64,000 nt of DNA from Fusobacteria bacterium ZRK30 (GCA_024628785.1 CP102404.1:558001-622000); one strand, 5' to 3'; numbered from the stretch's first letter, positions 42,442 through 52,090 are shown. Numbers and translations are program-made. Notes: generated by a model not told the origin, from the sequence alone.

Positions 42442-43614
42442 TTATATTTCTTCTGTACCTATAATCCCCATATATACTTTAATTATTGTTTCCAATGCCT
42501 GAAAATCATAACCAAAGAAAGGACTGTGTAATGGTGCAGTATGTCCCCTCTCTTCATCTCTGATTCCTGTAAAAAACATAAAAGTAGGAGCGATCTCCCT
42601 ATAGAAGGAAAAGTCTTCCGATCCCGTCATTTTTTTGGCGACCTCATATTTAATATCCAAATTTTTTAAGGTCTCAGTTATCTCTTTATATAATTGAGAA
42701 TCATTAACCATAGGAGGGTAGTTTGGTTGAAAATCCATATTAATTTTGATACCATAGGCTTCTTCATATCCACGGTTTATAGACTCCATTCTTTTTTTAG
42801 AGACCTCTATATACTTAGGATCAAACATCCTTATTGTACCTTCTAACTCTATATTATTTGGTATAATATTTCTTGCTCCTCCAGGTTCAAACTTACCGTC
42901 TACCTTAGATCCTGTCAAAAATTTACCTATAGTCAAGATATACATATCATCTGGATCAATATTTCTAGACCTTATTGTCTGATATGCACCTATGAGATCA
43001 GATATCACCACTACAATATCTATTCCCATATGAGGGTAGGCACCATGACACCCCTGCCCCTTAATATCCCAGTTAAGGTTTACATTTTGAGCGGATAAAT
43101 ACCCTTCCTTGATAGATATGACACCCTGAGATATATCTGGTTTTACATGGGTTGCAAAAAAGCACTTTATTCTATCCTTATATTTTTCAAAAGACTCACT
43201 TTTTATTATATATTTAGCTCCTCCTACCCCTTCCTCACCAGGCTGGAAGATAAATAAAAGAGATTTTTTTAGTTTCATTCCTTTTTTTATCCTTTCATCT
43301 ACCCGTAAAATCGTTTCAAGTAAAGCTGATGCGTGTCCTGAATGACCGCAGGCATGGGAGAAACCTGGATTTAAAGACGGAGAGAGATGGTTTGAATCAT
43401 CTGCTAATGGAAGTGCATCTATGTCTGCTCTAAAAGCCGTTATCTCCGATTCCTCCCCTTGAAAATAAACTAAAGTTCCTGTTTCTGCTGAAATATCATA
43501 GGGAATATTATTTTTACTTAAATTTTTTCTTATAAACTCTGCAGTTTTATACTCTTTTAAACCTATTTCAGGGATAGAGTGCAACACCTTATCTATCTCA
43601 CGCAATCTATTCAA
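42442..43614 (-). CDS. M20-family amidohydrolase (hippurate / N-acyl amino acid hydrolase type)
   Basis: 390 residues. Zinc peptidase-like hydrolase of the M20D group. Metal and catalytic motifs: FRADIDALPL, HACGHSGHASALLE, FQPGEEGVGGAKYII (Glu-Glu pair), HVKPD and GSEDFSFY. It lacks a signal peptide and is cytoplasmic. It may remove an acyl group from amino acids or peptides, with N-acetyl-diaminopimelate, hippurate or aminobenzoyl-glutamate as candidates. Start TTG 43614, with GGAGG upstream at good spacing. Single gene with a terminator shared with the DHFR gene. Confidence 0.85.
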   Translation of the reverse strand: MNRLREIDKVLHSIPEIGLKEYKTAEFIRKNLSKNNIPYDISAETGTLVYFQGEESEITAFRADIDALPLADDSNHLSPSLNPGFSHACGHSGHASALLETILRVDERIKKGMKLKKSLLFIFQPGEEGVGGAKYIIKSESFEKYKDRIKCFFATHVKPDISQGVISIKEGYLSAQNVNLNWDIKGQGCHGAYPHMGIDIVVVISDLIGAYQTIRSRNIDPDDMYILTIGKFLTGSKVDGKFEPGGARNIIPNNIELEGTIRMFDPKYIEVSKKRMESINRGYEEAYGIKINMDFQPNYPPMVNDSQLYKEITETLKNLDIKYEVAKKMTGSEDFSFYREIAPTFMFFTGIRDEERGHTAPLHSPFFGYDFQALETIIKVYMGIIGTEEI

Positions 43615-43912
43615 TTTACATTCCTCCTACCAAAATATTTACTATATTTATTTCATCTCTTATTTAAAAATATTTTAATTTTTAATTTTATCTAGAACTT
43701 TAAACCGAGGTTAAGTGTTCGCTATAATGTATATACGTCACAATACTTCAAAAGTCAAATTTTAGAGGGTTACAAGCTGAATTTTTTTAAAAACATAGGA
43801 AAATTTGGAAGCTTTGATCATGAATAAAATAGTTGGTTGAAGGGATTATAGAAGGAAAATTTTAATAAAATTTGTATTCTATAATCAAATGAAAATAAAA
43901 AAGGGGGAATTT

Positions 43913-45079
43913 ATGAAATATCTTATATTAGGAAATGGAATTGCAGGAATATCTGCTGCAATTTCTGTCAGAGAACATGACGAAACAGGGAAAATATCTG
44001 TTGTGACTAAGTCACCTATGCCGTTTTATTACAGGATAAGGCTGATTGAATATCTTGCAAAAAAAACTCCTATAGAAAAGTTGATAGCTTACGGAGAAGC
44101 TTTTTACGATGATAAGGAGATAGAGGTGACTTTAAATAAGGAAGCTGTCAGGATAGATAGTGAAAATAAAAAAGTAGAATTTTCAGATGGAAGTGTAATG
44201 ACCTATGACAGACTTCTCTTAGCTACAGGAGCAAGACCTCGTTACCCGAATATAGAAGGGATGGATAAGAAGGGGATTCTTAAATTTCGTGGAGCTAGTG
44301 ATTCAGATGAGATAATACGGCATATAGAGATATGTGATCGTGTTGTGGTATTAGGAGGAGGGATTTTAGGAATAGAAGCTGCTAATTCTTTGGTAAACTC
44401 AGGTAAACATGTTACCGTAATAGAATCAGCTGACAGGCTGCTCCATAGACAGTTAGACAGGGAAGGGTCTGAAATATTACAAAAGACATTAGAGGAGAAG
44501 AAGATAAAATTTATATTAGGAAAGACCGTCAAAAGAGTTTTAGGTGATAAAAGTGTAAGGGGAATAGAGTTTGAAGATGGGACTATTTTTGACACAGGAT
44601 GCATTGTTCTTTCAGCAGGAATTATCCCAAGGCTGGAGTTGTGTGAAAGTGCAGGGATTGATTTTAATAGAGGAATTATCGTGGACGAACATATGGAAAC
44701 TAATGTAAAGGGTATTTTTGCTGCCGGAGATGCTGCTGAATATAAGGGAACTCTTTATGGACTTTGGGCACCTTCTAAGGAACAGGGAGAAGTAGCCGGG
44801 GGGAATATGACTGGTATTAAAATTCGCAGCTATAACCCTACCTTGCCTGAGGTACGTCTTAAAGTTACAGGGATATCACTGTTTTCAGGAGGGAAGATAG
44901 ACGAGAATGGAGCAGTTATCTACAAATATAATAAAAACGGTATATATAGAAAATTCTTTGTAAGGGAGAATAAAATAGTGGGAGCTATTCTTATTGGTGA
45001 TATAAAAACGTCCATGATGGCAGGCCACTTTATAAGGGCAAAAGAGGGACCTGAAGCTCTGGACGGATTGTATGAATAG
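43913..45079 (+). CDS. FAD/NAD(P)-dependent oxidoreductase (rubredoxin/nitrite reductase-like)
   Basis: 388 residues from ATG 43913, chosen for AAGGGGG at the right spacing. FAD-binding motif LILGNGIAGISAAISV at the N-terminus, second nucleotide motif VVVLGGGILGIEAANSLVNSG (about 145-165), and the FAD Asp-containing GIFAAGDAAEYKG near 275. The layout is that of the NirB N-terminal/rubredoxin-reductase family. In anaerobes such enzymes pass electrons from NAD(P)H to rubredoxin and thereby reduce oxygen or peroxide. No rubredoxin gene is adjacent. Confidence 0.82.
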   Translation: MKYLILGNGIAGISAAISVREHDETGKISVVTKSPMPFYYRIRLIEYLAKKTPIEKLIAYGEAFYDDKEIEVTLNKEAVRIDSENKKVEFSDGSVMTYDRLLLATGARPRYPNIEGMDKKGILKFRGASDSDEIIRHIEICDRVVVLGGGILGIEAANSLVNSGKHVTVIESADRLLHRQLDREGSEILQKTLEEKKIKFILGKTVKRVLGDKSVRGIEFEDGTIFDTGCIVLSAGIIPRLELCESAGIDFNRGIIVDEHMETNVKGIFAAGDAAEYKGTLYGLWAPSKEQGEVAGGNMTGIKIRSYNPTLPEVRLKVTGISLFSGGKIDENGAVIYKYNKNGIYRKFFVRENKIVGAILIGDIKTSMMAGHFIRAKEGPEALDGLYE

Positions 45080-45123
45080 CTTTAATAATATAAATTTTAG
45101 AATAAATTCATAAACTGGAACAG

Positions 45124-45154
45124 AAAAAAGCTGCTTTATAGAGCAGCTTTTTTA
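45124..45154 (+). terminator. terminator of FAD oxidoreductase gene
   Basis: AAAAAAGCTGCT / AGCAGCTTTTTT, loop of six bases (45124-45153). Confidence 0.9.
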
Positions 45155-45264
45155 TTTTTAAATTGATTTTACAGACAAGAGAAACCCTTTCATAACAGGA
45201 TATTTATCTAAGTGCGGTATAAACTTATTGAGATAAAAAATATACTAAAGGGGGAATGAGTTTT

Positions 45265-45792
45265 ATGTCTATAAGTACTAAAGGTGGAGATAAGGGAAAA
45301 ACATCTCTTTGGAGCGGAGAGAGAATAGCCAAGAATAATGCCAGGGTAGAAGCCTATGGAACAATAGATGAGCTGAATTCACATCTTGGAGAAGCAAAGC
45401 ATTATGTAAAACTAGAGAGGGTAAAAGAGATAATAGAGGATATACAGCATGATCTATTCAGGGTCGGGGGAAGTCTGGCTACTGTAGGTGAGTTCAGTAA
45501 ACCGATTGAAAAGCATCATGTGGATCATATCACAGATATGGTGCATGAGCTGGAAAAAGAGTTTGAATTTAAAGGTTTTATAGTGCCGGGAATGACGTTG
45601 CAGTCTGCTAAACTGGATATAGCAAGAACTGTAGCAAGGAGAGCTGAAAGAAGAGTATTATCCTTGGGAGATGAGGCAGAAATAAGTGAGGAAGTGAAAA
45701 AATATGTAAACAGACTTTCTGATCTTATATACCTTTTGGCAAGGATAGAAGAAAAAGCTGAAGGGAAGTTAAAGTTAGAGGAATGGAAGTAA
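45265..45792 (+). CDS. ATP:cob(I)alamin adenosyltransferase (PduO type)
   Basis: 175 residues from ATG 45265; the ATG at 45256 sits too close (2 bases) to the GGGGG site. PduO-type marks: STKGGDKGKTSLWSGERIAKNNARVEAYGTIDELNSHLG at the N-terminus (ATP-binding TKGGDxGxTxL), the core YGTIDEL, and RTVARRAERRV near the C-terminus. It makes adenosylcobalamin, the cofactor of methylmalonyl-CoA mutase and diol dehydratases. In a C4-dicarboxylate fermenter this fits the succinate-propionate route (inference). No B12-dependent enzyme is adjacent. Confidence 0.9.
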   Translation: MSISTKGGDKGKTSLWSGERIAKNNARVEAYGTIDELNSHLGEAKHYVKLERVKEIIEDIQHDLFRVGGSLATVGEFSKPIEKHHVDHITDMVHELEKEFEFKGFIVPGMTLQSAKLDIARTVARRAERRVLSLGDEAEISEEVKKYVNRLSDLIYLLARIEEKAEGKLKLEEWK

Positions 45793-46002
45793 TCAACTAA
45801 GAAGGTATAAGAAAGATTGACCTTATAAAATTAAAGTTACGCTATAATACATAATTATTTTAAAGCTTTACACCATTATCCACTCTTTTATGGGAATTTT
45901 CAGAGGGAGAATTGAGCCATTCTTATTATTTTTTTTCATCTTTTGTAGTATAATAGAATTATAGAAGAGAAAGCTTGTAAACATAAGGACAGAGGTGATA
46001 AA

Positions 46003-46956
46003 GTGAAAAAAGTAAAGTTAATATATAACCCCTTTTCAGGGAATAATAAAATAATAAATGAGATAGATACGATAATAGGAGTATATCAAAAACATGGATA
46101 TCAGCTGATACCCTTTAGAATCTCCTATGAGGCTTCTTTAGAAGATGCTTTTACAGATTTGAATGATGGCAGCTGGGATCATCTTCTCCTGGCCGGCGGA
46201 GATGGATCTGTCAGTGATAGTATCAATATGATGAAAAAAGAGAAAATAGATCTACCGGTTGGTATCCTGCCCACAGGGACAGCCAATGATTTTGCTAAGT
46301 GTATAGGAATACCAGCTACTCTAAAGGAAGCCTGTGAACAGATAATAAATTCTAAATCAAAAAAGATTGATCTGGGATACGTCAATGGAAAGTTTTTTAT
46401 AAATGTATTGAGTTTTGGATTGTTTACGGAAGTATCTCAAAATACTCCTACAAACCTAAAAAATACCATGGGGAAACTGGCTTATTATATCAATGGAATC
46501 AAAGAACTTCCAAAATTTAAGAAATTAAAGGTATTTGTAGAGGGAGAGGAATATTTTTATGTAGGAGATGCTTTTTTAGTATTTATTTTTAACGGGAAAA
46601 CAGCCGGGAATATTAATATTGCATATAAAGCGGAGTTAGATGACGGGATGTTAGACGTGATAATAGTAAAAGCAGATCTAGTACATACAGCTAAATCATT
46701 TTTAAATTTTTTAATTAGAAATCACTTGGAAGACAGCGATGACGGGATAACTTATTTTAGGACTAATAATATCAGGATAGATTGTGCTGAGGAGATCCGT
46801 ACCGATATAGATGGAGAAAAAGGACCAGAGTTTCCACTGCATATAAGCTGCAAAGAACATAGTTTAAATATCCTAGGATATAGGAAGGCCGAACCTAAAC
46901 ACATAGATAAATTTTTAGAAAATCTGAGATCGAGCTTACCTAAGAAAACAAAGTAA
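46003..46956 (+). CDS. diacylglycerol kinase-like lipid kinase (YegS/DagK family)
   Basis: 317 residues from GTG 46003 (AGAGGTGATAAA upstream). The ATP/phosphate motif GGDGS is at 65-69 in LLAGGDGSVSD, with ILPTGTANDFAKC downstream, and the C-terminal beta domain has DIDGEKGPEFPLHI (GDG/DGE metal region). Soluble kinase that phosphorylates diacylglycerol or a related lipid at the membrane surface. 24 bases before the nucleoside kinase gene; the two are likely cotranscribed. Confidence 0.85.
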   Translation: MKKVKLIYNPFSGNNKIINEIDTIIGVYQKHGYQLIPFRISYEASLEDAFTDLNDGSWDHLLLAGGDGSVSDSINMMKKEKIDLPVGILPTGTANDFAKCIGIPATLKEACEQIINSKSKKIDLGYVNGKFFINVLSFGLFTEVSQNTPTNLKNTMGKLAYYINGIKELPKFKKLKVFVEGEEYFYVGDAFLVFIFNGKTAGNINIAYKAELDDGMLDVIIVKADLVHTAKSFLNFLIRNHLEDSDDGITYFRTNNIRIDCAEEIRTDIDGEKGPEFPLHISCKEHSLNILGYRKAEPKHIDKFLENLRSSLPKKTK

Positions 46957-46980
46957 TTTATACTAGAGGAGGGGGTAACT

Positions 46981-48441
46981 ATGAACCTAAAATATTTTTC
47001 AACATTAAAATTTATATTTATTAAAGCTACAAATGACCTGTTTCCAAATTCCCAGGTAAAGATACTTCATTCACTAAATAATGGGGTTTTAGGAGAAATC
47101 ATAAGGGAAAATAGTATCACAGAAGAGGAAGTCCAGTTGATCAAAGAGAGGATGAGTGAGATAATACATTCAGATATTCCTGTAAAGAGACAGGATATGA
47201 AAAGCTGTAAATTTGTTAAAAATTCATGTTTTGATCGTAGGGAAGATATAGCAAGACTGGTTGAATACTCTCCTGATCATGATATAAGTTTATATGAGAT
47301 GGATGGATTTTATGACTTTTTCCATAACGGGTTATTTCCCAGTACTGGTTATATCAATTTATTTGATATTTTAAAATATGAGGATAATAATGGAATAATT
47401 TTAAAGGCTCCTGTGAAAGAGGGAGTATACACTCTTCCTAAAACTGTAGATCACCCTAAATTAGCAAAGATATTTTGTGAGAGCGAAAGATGGGGTGAAA
47501 TCTTGGGTATTCCAGATGTAGGAGCACTAAATAAAGTAAGCCAAGAGGATGATATCGGGGAGTTAATCAGGGTCAACGAGGCATTGCATGAAAAAAAATT
47601 AGCTTATATAGCAGATGAGATAACTAACTGTAAGGATATTAAACTGGTTACGGTAGCGGGACCCTCTTCATCGGGGAAAACTACATTTACCAAAAGGCTG
47701 GCTATTCAGTTAAGGGCAAATGGAGTAAAACCAGTAGTGGTATCCTTGGATAACTACTATAGAGGAAGAAAATATATCCCTTTAGATGAAAATGGGGAAA
47801 AAGATTTTGAATCTATAGATGGTTTGGACTTAAATTTATTGAATGAGCATTTGGTTAAGTTAACTGCAGGAAAGGAAGTAGAAATTCCCATATATAATTT
47901 TCATACTGGCCAGAGGGAAACCAAGGGAGTCAAGACTCAGCTTTCTGAAAATGGACTTCTTTTGATTGAGGGAATTCATGGGCTGAATGAAAAGTTGACT
48001 AGTCATATTGAAAAAAAACATAAATTTAAAATATATATCAGCTGTCTGACTGCATTAAATATTGATGATCATAATAGGATCCCAACCAGTGAAGTTAGGA
48101 AATTAAGGAGAATTGTGAGGGATTCACTATCTCGTGGAACTTCTGCCAATGGTACTTTGGATATGTGGGACTCTATACGAAAGGGAGAGGGGAAAAATAT
48201 TTTTCCATACCAGGAGGAAGCAGATGCTATATTCAACTCCAATTTAATCTATGAATTGGGAGTGTTAAAAAGGTATGCAATAAAGGAACTGAAGAAGATA
48301 GACTCATCTAGTCAGCACTATGAGGAAGCTATAAGACTCATAAAATTCTTGAGTTACTTCAGGGAGATAGATAAGGAATTGGTTCCGGATAATTCCATAT
48401 TAAAGGAATTTATAGGTGGCAGTTATTTTTATAAATATTAG
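46981..48441 (+). CDS. uridine kinase-like nucleoside kinase with N-terminal TGS/SAD-like part
   Basis: 486 residues. The second half is a P-loop kinase of the uridine kinase/phosphoribulokinase family: GPSSSGKTTF (227-236), SLDNYYRG, DGLDLNLLNEHL, IPIYNFHTGQRE, LLIEGIHGLNE, RKLRRIVRDSLSRG. The first 200 residues resemble the N-terminal editing-associated part of threonyl-tRNA synthetases (a known fusion in this protein class). ATG after GAGGAGGGGG. It may act in nucleoside salvage, but the exact substrate is not shown. Confidence 0.8.
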   Translation: MNLKYFSTLKFIFIKATNDLFPNSQVKILHSLNNGVLGEIIRENSITEEEVQLIKERMSEIIHSDIPVKRQDMKSCKFVKNSCFDRREDIARLVEYSPDHDISLYEMDGFYDFFHNGLFPSTGYINLFDILKYEDNNGIILKAPVKEGVYTLPKTVDHPKLAKIFCESERWGEILGIPDVGALNKVSQEDDIGELIRVNEALHEKKLAYIADEITNCKDIKLVTVAGPSSSGKTTFTKRLAIQLRANGVKPVVVSLDNYYRGRKYIPLDENGEKDFESIDGLDLNLLNEHLVKLTAGKEVEIPIYNFHTGQRETKGVKTQLSENGLLLIEGIHGLNEKLTSHIEKKHKFKIYISCLTALNIDDHNRIPTSEVRKLRRIVRDSLSRGTSANGTLDMWDSIRKGEGKNIFPYQEEADAIFNSNLIYELGVLKRYAIKELKKIDSSSQHYEEAIRLIKFLSYFREIDKELVPDNSILKEFIGGSYFYKY

Positions 48442-48452
48442 ATGGAGGTTTT

Positions 48453-48764
48453 ATGAAAAAACTAATTTTAATAGGTGTATGTTTAATGGTATTAGGAGGC
48501 TGCACCTCAAATAGAATTAAAGATGAAGGGGTAAAGAGAGATGGTGTTTTAACTGCTGTCCAGATGTCTACTTGGATGTATGGTACCCATGTTTTATCAG
48601 ATGATACAGGGAAACCCTTGACTGCTCTAAGTGGTCAAAAAATTGATTTAGATGAGTATGAGGGGGAAAAAGTAGAGGTAAGAGGAATTTTAAAGGATGG
48701 GTATCCTGTAGATTCAGGGCCTGAATATTTAGAAGTTCAGTCCATAGAGATAATAAAAGAATAA
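48453..48764 (+). CDS. small lipoprotein
   Basis: 103 residues with a lipobox (MKKLILIGVCLMVLGGCTSN, Cys17). The mature part is a likely OB-like or beta fold (KIDLDEYEGEKVEVRGILKDGYPVDSGPEYLEVQSIEII); this closing phrase resembles the OB-like small lipoproteins that recur in several bacteria, but the identity is uncertain. GATGGAGG ribosome binding site; 11 bases after the nucleoside kinase, so likely cotranscribed. Function unknown. Confidence 0.6.
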   Translation: MKKLILIGVCLMVLGGCTSNRIKDEGVKRDGVLTAVQMSTWMYGTHVLSDDTGKPLTALSGQKIDLDEYEGEKVEVRGILKDGYPVDSGPEYLEVQSIEIIKE

Positions 48765-48767
48765 GTT

Positions 48768-48810
48768 ATAAGAGGGTAATGATCAAATGATCATTACCCT
48801 CTGTTTTTAT
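48768..48810. terminator. bidirectional terminator after small lipoprotein
   Basis: 15-base perfect arms: AGAGGGTAATGATCA (48771-48785) and TGATCATTACCCTCT (48788-48802), loop of two bases, then CTG-TTTTT. Shared with the convergent SIR2-like gene. Confidence 0.92.
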
Positions 48811-50927
48811 TGTATAATCTCTTTATATGTTGTGTTTTGAACAGCATTGAAAGCTTGAATTTCCAATTGATCTTCTGTATGAGTTATGTTTGAACTGTCT
48901 ACGATAATCTCTGTTGATTCTATAAAGGATCTTGTGAACCCTAAAAAGTTGATACTGATAGGGTAACTTAATACAAGTTTTTCTGTCTTACTTATATCTC
49001 CTGAAAAATTGGTTCTGATGGTAATATTTCCAGATGTTAGCTTAGGAGTATTATTATAATAACTAAATAAAACCTGTAAACTTCTAGTATTTTTTAGAAG
49101 TTCCTTTAAATTAATGTCTCTGGTTTTTATCTGCTTCTTTATAGAGAGGTATTTATCTATTGTGTCTAAAATTATATCTAATTTTTCTACATATTCATTT
49201 GAAATAATCTTGAAATTTCCACTGATTTTTTTATTTTTAAAATTTAGTTCAAATCCGCTGAATAAATTTTTAAAGAATATATAAATATTTCTTCCCTTTA
49301 TATTGACTGTATTTTCAGAAATTTTGTAGGCGAACTTCATGACACTATCATTTTCTAATAGAAGTCTCAAAGTGAAATCATGATTTTTAAAATCTACAAC
49401 TTGATGTTTACCTGACATATGAGATTTAATTGCAACTCCATAGATTGTCTGGTCATTACACCTTATATCCACCTTTCCGGCAAATATTTTTTTCTCTAAT
49501 TTTACCTGAGGAAATTCAGCAGATTCAAAAGGAATCTTTATATCCAAAGCTTTATAGTGAACGATCTCTGAAAAATCATCAACCTTGTAAGATGGATATC
49601 TTTTTTCCCTAAACTCAACTAATCTTCTTTGTCTATTTCTAACTTCTGTTTCAATTATCTCCCCTTTTAGTGTGTTCCCATCCAGGTATAGGGGGATTTC
49701 TAAGTTTTCTACGATATATTCCTCTTCTATCGATTCGTTCTCTGCTGTTTTAACTTCTACATCTTCAAGAGTGTTTTCTTCTATCGTGAACTCGTCTTGA
49801 ACTTCTGTTGATCCATTCTCTATTGTTTTAATCTTTACATTTTCTTCTACAGTCTCAAAGGTGTCCTCAGTTATTGTTTCTTCCTTTTCTGTAGGAACCT
49901 CATGGATCTCCAGGTTATCTGTTTTTTCGTCTGTTACTATGACTTCTTCCTTTAGTTCAGTTGATTCGATATCTATAGTTTCAACTTCTAAATTATTTTC
50001 TACAGTCTCGCAAGGTTCCTCAACTACAGCTTTTTCTTTTTCTGTTTCTGTAGGGATCTCATGGATCTCTAGATTATCTGCTTTTTCATCTATTGCTGTA
50101 ACTTCCTCTGAAATTGTAGAATTTAATTCACATTCTTCAACTGCTTCAACCTTTTTTTTAATGGGGTCGATGCTTTCATTATTAAAATATAAAGCCATTT
50201 TTTTTACAAAATTTAAATCATCTTCGTAGATAAATTCGAATTCATTTGAAATTAACCATGATTCATCTTCCAAAGAGATAGGGTTAGAAGTTACAAAATA
50301 TCTAGCTGTATTGGATAAATCTGTTTTAGAAAATACCAAGCTAAGAATATCTTTGGTATCTTCATCCAGGTTAACTCCCAGTAAGATCAAATTTTTATTT
50401 TCTAATTCTTTGTTTAACTTTTCCCAAAAATGATTGTATAACTTCAATTTTTTAACCTTTCTCATATTTTGAGAGGTTAATATAATCCTTTCTGTATGAT
50501 TATAATCTCCTAAGATCTTAAATAAATTAACATTGGATCTTGTGATCTCTTTTTCGCAAAAGACATTATGGATCTCTCCTTCTTTCCATATAGATTCTAA
50601 AATTTCAGAATGGTCGTGGGTGATTATAGTGTCTATAGCACCGATCTCTGAAAGATAGGAATAGGGATTTGATTTCCCTTCTAATTCTAATTCGCTGCTG
50701 AGAAGTGAGATTAAATTCATCATATTTCCAGTAGCACTGTCTAAAAATACCTGGGAAACTTCGGTCAATCTCTCCCTGTTTTCTACCTTTTCTTTTGTAT
50801 CCTCGCTGAGTTCCTTATAGATCGTTAAGGCTAACTCGTTTTTTGTAGGAATATTTAATTTTTTATTTATATTATCGCCCATCCAAAGTGCATAATTGTT
50901 ATAATTTACATTTTTAAAAATTTCCAA
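48807..50927 (-). CDS. SIR2-like protein with degenerate catalytic motifs, repeat linker and unknown C-terminal domain
   Basis: 706 residues. Residues about 10-245 read like the SIR2-like NAD-binding fold used in bacterial immune proteins: YALWMGDNINKKLNIPTKNEL (normally a GAG...S motif), IDTIITHDHSEILES (normally TTNYD...LE), NLFKILGDYNHTERIILT (normally KLHG) and NLILLGVNLDEDTKDIL (FlGyslsD). The catalytic Asn and His are replaced, so enzyme activity is doubtful. Residues about 255-405 are a Glu/Thr-rich linker with two 53-residue tandem repeats (274-326, 327-379) and a partial third. Residues 410-706 form a separate beta/alpha domain I do not recognise. No membrane segment. TTG start after GGAGGG. 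Defence or regulatory function is inference. Confidence 0.6.
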   Translation of the reverse strand: MEIFKNVNYNNYALWMGDNINKKLNIPTKNELALTIYKELSEDTKEKVENRERLTEVSQVFLDSATGNMMNLISLLSSELELEGKSNPYSYLSEIGAIDTIITHDHSEILESIWKEGEIHNVFCEKEITRSNVNLFKILGDYNHTERIILTSQNMRKVKKLKLYNHFWEKLNKELENKNLILLGVNLDEDTKDILSLVFSKTDLSNTARYFVTSNPISLEDESWLISNEFEFIYEDDLNFVKKMALYFNNESIDPIKKKVEAVEECELNSTISEEVTAIDEKADNLEIHEIPTETEKEKAVVEEPCETVENNLEVETIDIESTELKEEVIVTDEKTDNLEIHEVPTEKEETITEDTFETVEENVKIKTIENGSTEVQDEFTIEENTLEDVEVKTAENESIEEEYIVENLEIPLYLDGNTLKGEIIETEVRNRQRRLVEFREKRYPSYKVDDFSEIVHYKALDIKIPFESAEFPQVKLEKKIFAGKVDIRCNDQTIYGVAIKSHMSGKHQVVDFKNHDFTLRLLLENDSVMKFAYKISENTVNIKGRNIYIFFKNLFSGFELNFKNKKISGNFKIISNEYVEKLDIILDTIDKYLSIKKQIKTRDINLKELLKNTRSLQVLFSYYNNTPKLTSGNITIRTNFSGDISKTEKLVLSYPISINFLGFTRSFIESTEIIVDSSNITHTEDQLEIQAFNAVQNTTYKEIIQ
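49791..50108 (-). repeat. two tandem 159-base units encoding the acidic linker
   Basis: Each unit encodes 53 residues, with shared EKADNLEIHEIPTE / EKTDNLEIHEVPTE and CETVENNLEVETI / FETVEENVKIKTI segments. The DNA is also similar, so this is a recent duplication; a third, partial unit follows at the gene's downstream side (residues about 380-403). Confidence 0.7.
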
Positions 50928-51067
50928 ATCATTCCCTCCTGCATAAATATGTTCGATTTATTATACTTTATTTTTCCTCTATTCACAATGAAATTTAATA
51001 AAAGCATATATATAATTTATTACTTTTGTTAAGATGTATATATATTTTTAAAGTGTTGTTAAGTTCA

Positions 51068-51096
51068 TTGAAAAAAAAAGTTAAATAGTGTAGTAT
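51068..51096 (+). promoter_or_regulatory. promoter of the fumarase genes
   Basis: -35 TTGAAA (51068-51073), 17-base spacer, -10 TAGTAT (51091-51096). Downstream, ATATTGGGAA (51142-51151) is shared with the malic enzyme leader. Confidence 0.6.
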
Positions 51097-51193
51097 TAAA
51101 GTGAAAATTGTTTGATGATGATTAAAAATGTTAAAAAAGTGATATTGGGAAGATTAAATTGATATCGTGCTAAATAATTTAAGAGGTGGTTGT

Positions 51194-52036
51194 ATGAAAA
51201 ATTTAGATTTAAATAAAGTGACGAATGCTGTAGAGAAAATGTGTATGGAAGCAAATTTTTACCTGGGTTCAGATGTTTTAAATAATTTAAAAAAAATTGC
51301 TGAAACTGAAGATTCTCCTGTAGGGAAAAATATATTAAAGCAAATAGTAACTAATCATGAAATTGCTCAGGAAAATGAAGTGCCTATGTGTCAGGATACT
51401 GGAATAGTAGTAGTATTTTTAGAGATTGGTACAGAGGTTTATATGGATGGAGATATCTATGAAGCTGTAAACGAAGGGATCAGAAGAGGTTATGAAAAAG
51501 GATTCTTGAGAAAATCAGTTGTAAAAGATCCATTGGACAGAGTAAATACAAAGGATAATACACCTGGAATCATCCATACTAAGTTAGTACCTGGAAGCGA
51601 TAAAGTGAAAATTATCGTAGCTCCAAAGGGTGGCGGAAGTGAAAACATGAGTGCTATAAGAATGTTAAAGCCAGCTGACGGTATTGAAGGAATTAAGGAA
51701 TTTGTTGTAGAAACAATTAAAAAAGCTGGTGGGAATCCATGTCCTCCAATCATTGTAGGTGTAGGAATCGGAGGTTCTTTTGAAAAAGCTGCATTATTAG
51801 CTAAAGAATCTTTAATGAGAGATGTAAATGACAGCAGTTCTAATCCTATAAATGCTAAATTAGAAGATGAATTATTGGAGTTAGTAAATAAAACAGGAGT
51901 AGGACCTATGGGGTTAGGTGGAAGAAATACAGCACTATCAGTAAAGGTAGAAACTTATCCTTGTCATATTGCGTCATTACCAGTTGCTATTAACTTAAAC
52001 TGTCATGCTGCTAGACATAAAGAAATAATCTTATAA
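51194..52036 (+). CDS. fumA-N: class I fumarate hydratase, alpha subunit (N-terminal domain)
   Basis: 280 residues from ATG 51194, chosen for AGAGGTGG upstream; the upstream frame extends nine codons. Fumarate/malate interconversion with an Fe-S cluster; this is the two-subunit form where the catalytic protein is split. Family signatures: VPMCQDTGIVVVFLEIG, APKGGGSENMSAIRML, GNPCPPIIVGVGIGGS, TGVGPMGLGGRNTALSVKVE and the terminal HIASLPVAINLNCHAARHKE. The beta subunit gene follows after 131 bases containing a stem-loop. Class I tartrate dehydratase alpha is very similar, so tartrate cannot be wholly excluded, though the malic enzyme/aspartase context argues for fumarase. Confidence 0.85.
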   Translation: MKNLDLNKVTNAVEKMCMEANFYLGSDVLNNLKKIAETEDSPVGKNILKQIVTNHEIAQENEVPMCQDTGIVVVFLEIGTEVYMDGDIYEAVNEGIRRGYEKGFLRKSVVKDPLDRVNTKDNTPGIIHTKLVPGSDKVKIIVAPKGGGSENMSAIRMLKPADGIEGIKEFVVETIKKAGGNPCPPIIVGVGIGGSFEKAALLAKESLMRDVNDSSSNPINAKLEDELLELVNKTGVGPMGLGGRNTALSVKVETYPCHIASLPVAINLNCHAARHKEIIL

Positions 52037-52090
52037 GAGTGTCTTAAAATTATTGGAATTGATAAATTAAACTACGAATAAAAAATAAAA

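Noticed and set aside
49861-50229. Ser-rich plus-strand frame opposite the SIR2-like gene
   Set aside because: Shadow of the repeat linker; the Ser-rich composition comes from the Glu/Lys-rich minus strand.
48807-50927. ordinary active sirtuin deacetylase
   Set aside because: The catalytic His/Asn motifs and zinc cysteines of true sirtuins are absent.
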